Program-made: the position numbers and the translations under genes
NCBI GenBank assembly: GCA_965601475.1
Contig: OZ271832.1
Location: 5,890,001-5,954,000 of the forward strand
DNA: 64,000 nt
Source of the DNA: JAWPMT01 sp965601475
Lineage (GTDB): Bacteria > Bacteroidota > Bacteroidia > Cytophagales > Cyclobacteriaceae
Direction of reading: 5' to 3'
The notes under the pieces: model-generated
Seen by the model: only the letters and a program-made list of their open reading frames with translations
Database searches by the model: none
What the model was told of the DNA's origin: nothing
Shown here: positions 61,712-64,000 of the stretch, piece after piece
Layout of the letters: each line of letters opens with the position of its first letter
Position numbering within the stretch: the stretch's first letter is position 1

Positions 61712-62866
61712 ATGTCTAGAATGTATCAAATCCTTTTCAGCCTGGCGCTGATTTTCGTCCTGCCTGCTTTGGTCGAGGGTCAGGCGTATTACCCTGCAAA
61801 AACCTGGGACACCAGAGATCCTGCTACCGTGGGACTCGATGAGGCGGCGATTTCCGCTGCGGTCGACTTTGCCAATGCCAATGAGTATTCTGGCGAAAGA
61901 GATCTGCGTCTGGCCATCCTGAAAGCCTTCAGTCGGGAACCAGGGCACCAGCTCGCCGGTCCGACAAAAGAGCGAGGTGGGCCCGCCGGTATGATCCTCA
62001 AAGATGGCTATGTTGTGGCTTCCTGGGGAGACACCAAGCGCGTTGATATGACCTTCAGCGTCACCAAGAGTTACCTATCAACCGTGGCTGGCTTAGCTCT
62101 GGAAGATGGATTGATCACTTCTGTAAAGGATAAGGCGGGATCGTACGTTTGGGACGGCACATACGACGGACAACACAATGGTCAGATTACCTGGGAACAC
62201 CTACTTCACCAGACCTCAGATTGGTCCGGAACGCTCTTTGGCCTGGACGACTGGGCGGATCGACCTGCAAGGGAAAAGTCGCTGGACGATTGGAAATATC
62301 GGGAGTTGAAAAAGCCTGGAACGGCATTCAAGTACAATGATGTCAGGGTCAACTTGCTGGCCTATTCCCTATTGCAGGTATGGCGACGACCTTTGCCGCA
62401 GGTGCTCAAAGAGCGCATCATGGATCCGATTGGCGCCAGCACTACGTGGCGATGGTATGGCTACGAAAACACCTGGACCAATATCGATGGTATCCAAATG
62501 CAGTCTGTGAGTGGCGGTGGGCATCACGGTGGTGGCGTATTCATCTCTTCAGAGGACCATGCAAGGTTTGGACTATTGTTTGCCAGAAAAGGTAAGTGGC
62601 TGGACCAACAGCTCATCTCCGAGGAATGGACACAAATGATTCAGACTCCGGCTGAACCTATGGAAAGCTACGGTTATATGTGGTGGCTCAACAAAGGACC
62701 GCGTCAATGGGAAGGTTTGCCCACACATCTTTTCTATGCAGCAGGATTTGGCGGAAACTTCATCGTCGTTGATCAGCAAAGAGACCTGGTCATTGTCACC
62801 CGCTGGTTGGAACCCTCGAAAATCGGGGAAATGGTTGGCTTGGTATATGCAGGTTTGAAGGACTGA
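61712..62866 (+). CDS. Beta-lactamase-fold serine hydrolase
   Basis: This 384-residue exported protein has a signal peptide (ILFSLALIFVLPALVEGQ). SxxK appears as TFSVTKSYLS, the Tyr motif as KYNDVRVN and a third motif as GGGHHGGGV. It belongs to the class C beta-lactamase/esterase superfamily; the WTNIDGIQ and LWWLN-like context suggests an esterase or D-aminoacylase rather than a resistance enzyme. ATG at 61712 is chosen; a TTG at 61691 and an ATG at 61721 are other options. Confidence 0.85.
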   Translation: MSRMYQILFSLALIFVLPALVEGQAYYPAKTWDTRDPATVGLDEAAISAAVDFANANEYSGERDLRLAILKAFSREPGHQLAGPTKERGGPAGMILKDGYVVASWGDTKRVDMTFSVTKSYLSTVAGLALEDGLITSVKDKAGSYVWDGTYDGQHNGQITWEHLLHQTSDWSGTLFGLDDWADRPAREKSLDDWKYRELKKPGTAFKYNDVRVNLLAYSLLQVWRRPLPQVLKERIMDPIGASTTWRWYGYENTWTNIDGIQMQSVSGGGHHGGGVFISSEDHARFGLLFARKGKWLDQQLISEEWTQMIQTPAEPMESYGYMWWLNKGPRQWEGLPTHLFYAAGFGGNFIVVDQQRDLVIVTRWLEPSKIGEMVGLVYAGLKD

Positions 62867-62876
62867 TCGGGAAGCC

Positions 62877-64000
62877 TCAAAGGCTATCGTCCAACAATTG
62901 CTTGAATACTGGGTCGCGGAGGGTGCCGTTGTCGGTAAGCATGGAGAATTCCACCTCTGCTCGAAGTTTTGGCTCCACCCAGATCGTCTTTTTCTCTTCG
63001 TGCGCCGGTTCGTCGAATGGTTTTACTGCCTCGGGCAGGCCGTGTAGCTGATCTGATAGGTATTTCAGTAGACTTTGATCAAATCCAGTACCCACCCGAC
63101 CCCGGTAGGTGATGTGATTCCCCTCCTGCTCCCCGATCTGCAATGAGCCGAAAAAGGCCTCACGCTCTCCTTCTCCTGATGTGAATCCCAGGATCAAAAA
63201 GTTCCTGGTCTCCTTCACTTTCACCTTGATCCAGGCATCAGACCTCCTGCCAGGATAGTACTTTCCGTCGGGTCTCTTAGCCATAATACCTTCAACCCCA
63301 AGGTGTTTAGCGGCTTCAAAAAGGGCCTCACCATCTTCCACCATTTCGGAAATTCGATAATGGCCATCCATACGAACGGAATCCTTGAGCCAGGCGGTTC
63401 TTCGGAGCAGTGGATCATTCACCAGGGACTTCCCATCGAGGTATAGACAATCAAATAGGTAACAGTACGCAGGGTTGCGACGGCTGACGGACTCGAAGTC
63501 TCTTGCATTCTTGGTCATCAGACGTTTGATCACTTTTTTGAAATCTGCCTTGCCAGCGGCATCCAAACAAACAATTTCACCGTCAAAGACACCATTGTTG
63601 ATGCGAAAAGCCTCTTCGGGCATGTTCAGTTCCGGAAATTGCGCCGTGATATCATTCATGTTTCTTGAACGAATGGTGAGTTTGCCTTCATTCACGGTAA
63701 TAATCACTCGAATGCCATCCCACTTCACCTCATAGACGTAGTCGCCCTTTGGGGGTGTTTTGGCGGATTCAGCCAACATCGGCTTCACCTCACGCTCCAG
63801 AAAATTGGTAAGTGGCTGGTCTACGCGCTCAAGCAACCATTCATTGCCCTTCATTAGGTGCATGCGGTATTCGGCATTGTGGTGCTTGCTGGCCAGCCTG
63901 AAATAGAAGCCACTTTTCTTTTCCTTGGTGATTTCGTATCGACCCGAATTGTAGACCCACATCATGCCACCGCCATACTCACCTTTGGGGATCTCGCCCT
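62877..64000 (-). CDS. ligD: ATP-dependent DNA ligase, LigD type, partial
   Basis: The C-terminal 374 or so residues are present; the gene continues beyond the right edge, since the frame reads through EIPKGEYGGGMMWVYNSG, the end of a 3'-phosphoesterase domain. The ligase domain starts near LAESAKTPPKG, with the adenylated Lys in YEVKWDGIR and motif IV in GVEGIMAKRPDGKYY, then KVKVKETRNF. The oligonucleotide-binding domain follows (FLILGFTSGEGEREA). It joins non-homologous ends with Ku. A primase domain and ku gene may lie outside the window. The protein ends normally. Confidence 0.9.
   Translation of the reverse strand, partial: GEIPKGEYGGGMMWVYNSGRYEITKEKKSGFYFRLASKHHNAEYRMHLMKGNEWLLERVDQPLTNFLEREVKPMLAESAKTPPKGDYVYEVKWDGIRVIITVNEGKLTIRSRNMNDITAQFPELNMPEEAFRINNGVFDGEIVCLDAAGKADFKKVIKRLMTKNARDFESVSRRNPAYCYLFDCLYLDGKSLVNDPLLRRTAWLKDSVRMDGHYRISEMVEDGEALFEAAKHLGVEGIMAKRPDGKYYPGRRSDAWIKVKVKETRNFLILGFTSGEGEREAFFGSLQIGEQEGNHITYRGRVGTGFDQSLLKYLSDQLHGLPEAVKPFDEPAHEEKKTIWVEPKLRAEVEFSMLTDNGTLRDPVFKQLLDDSL

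Overview
The window looks like the chromosome of a Bacteroidota bacterium, most likely in Cytophagales. Pointers to this are a TonB-dependent receptor with a carboxypeptidase-regulatory-like N-terminus, five AraC regulators carrying N-terminal membrane domains, two Bacteroidota-style Crp regulators, a PadR regulator coupled to a MacB/FtsX permease with a prefix domain, DUF6503-like and DUF6326-like proteins, and many signal peptides ending just before Gln. I saw no rRNA, tRNA, CRISPR array, transposase or phage block. Coding density is high with many ATGA or GTGA start-stop overlaps. All assignments come from reading the sequence, with no database search.

Layout. 1-2.5 kb: minus-strand arsR-arsM, a Crp-type regulator, a small doubtful gene and a secreted protein cut by the window edge; two copies of a 45-bp palindromic element precede the last two. 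2.6-4.3 kb: tandem membrane-anchored alpha/beta hydrolases. 4.4-10.3 kb: minus-strand group of GNAT, DUF6503-like lipoprotein, TonB receptor, AraC and a secreted ABM-like protein. 10.5-12 kb: secreted EndoG-type nuclease overlapping a membrane protein. 12.2-15.3 kb: an amidohydrolase with four membrane helices inserted in its barrel, and a lipoprotein hydrolase. 15.7-18.4 kb: an isolated 886-residue candidate pore-forming toxin with beta-trefoil-like C-terminal repeats. 18.5-21.5 kb: PadR plus ABC permease. 21.6-25.9 kb: small lipoproteins, an outer-membrane protein and an S41 peptidase. 26-31 kb: Crp, DUF6326-like protein and oxidoreductase, an unknown protein, a frameshifted PD40 remnant, a mutarotase-like protein and a VOC protein. 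31-40 kb: three AraC membrane regulators, a porin-like protein, a P-loop kinase-like protein, a hydrolase, a thiolase and an S41 peptidase fused to a carbohydrate-binding-like domain.

41.3-45.8 kb is the most striking locus: DUF4402 subunit, strong hairpin, PapD-like chaperone, second DUF4402 subunit, usher-like outer-membrane protein. It reads as a compact chaperone-usher surface-fibre operon, which is not the usual Bacteroidota pilus type.

45.9-64 kb: YHS protein, AraC, esterase, beta-lactamase-fold hydrolase with an outer-membrane partner, a DJ-1/PfpI pair with a PD40 protein, a STAS-like protein, an operon of Lnt-like nitrilase, small protein and SDR, an S74-domain protein, a TPR sensor histidine kinase with a coupled small protein and an OmpA-like protein, a second beta-lactamase-fold hydrolase, and the C-terminal part of a LigD-type DNA ligase running off the right edge.
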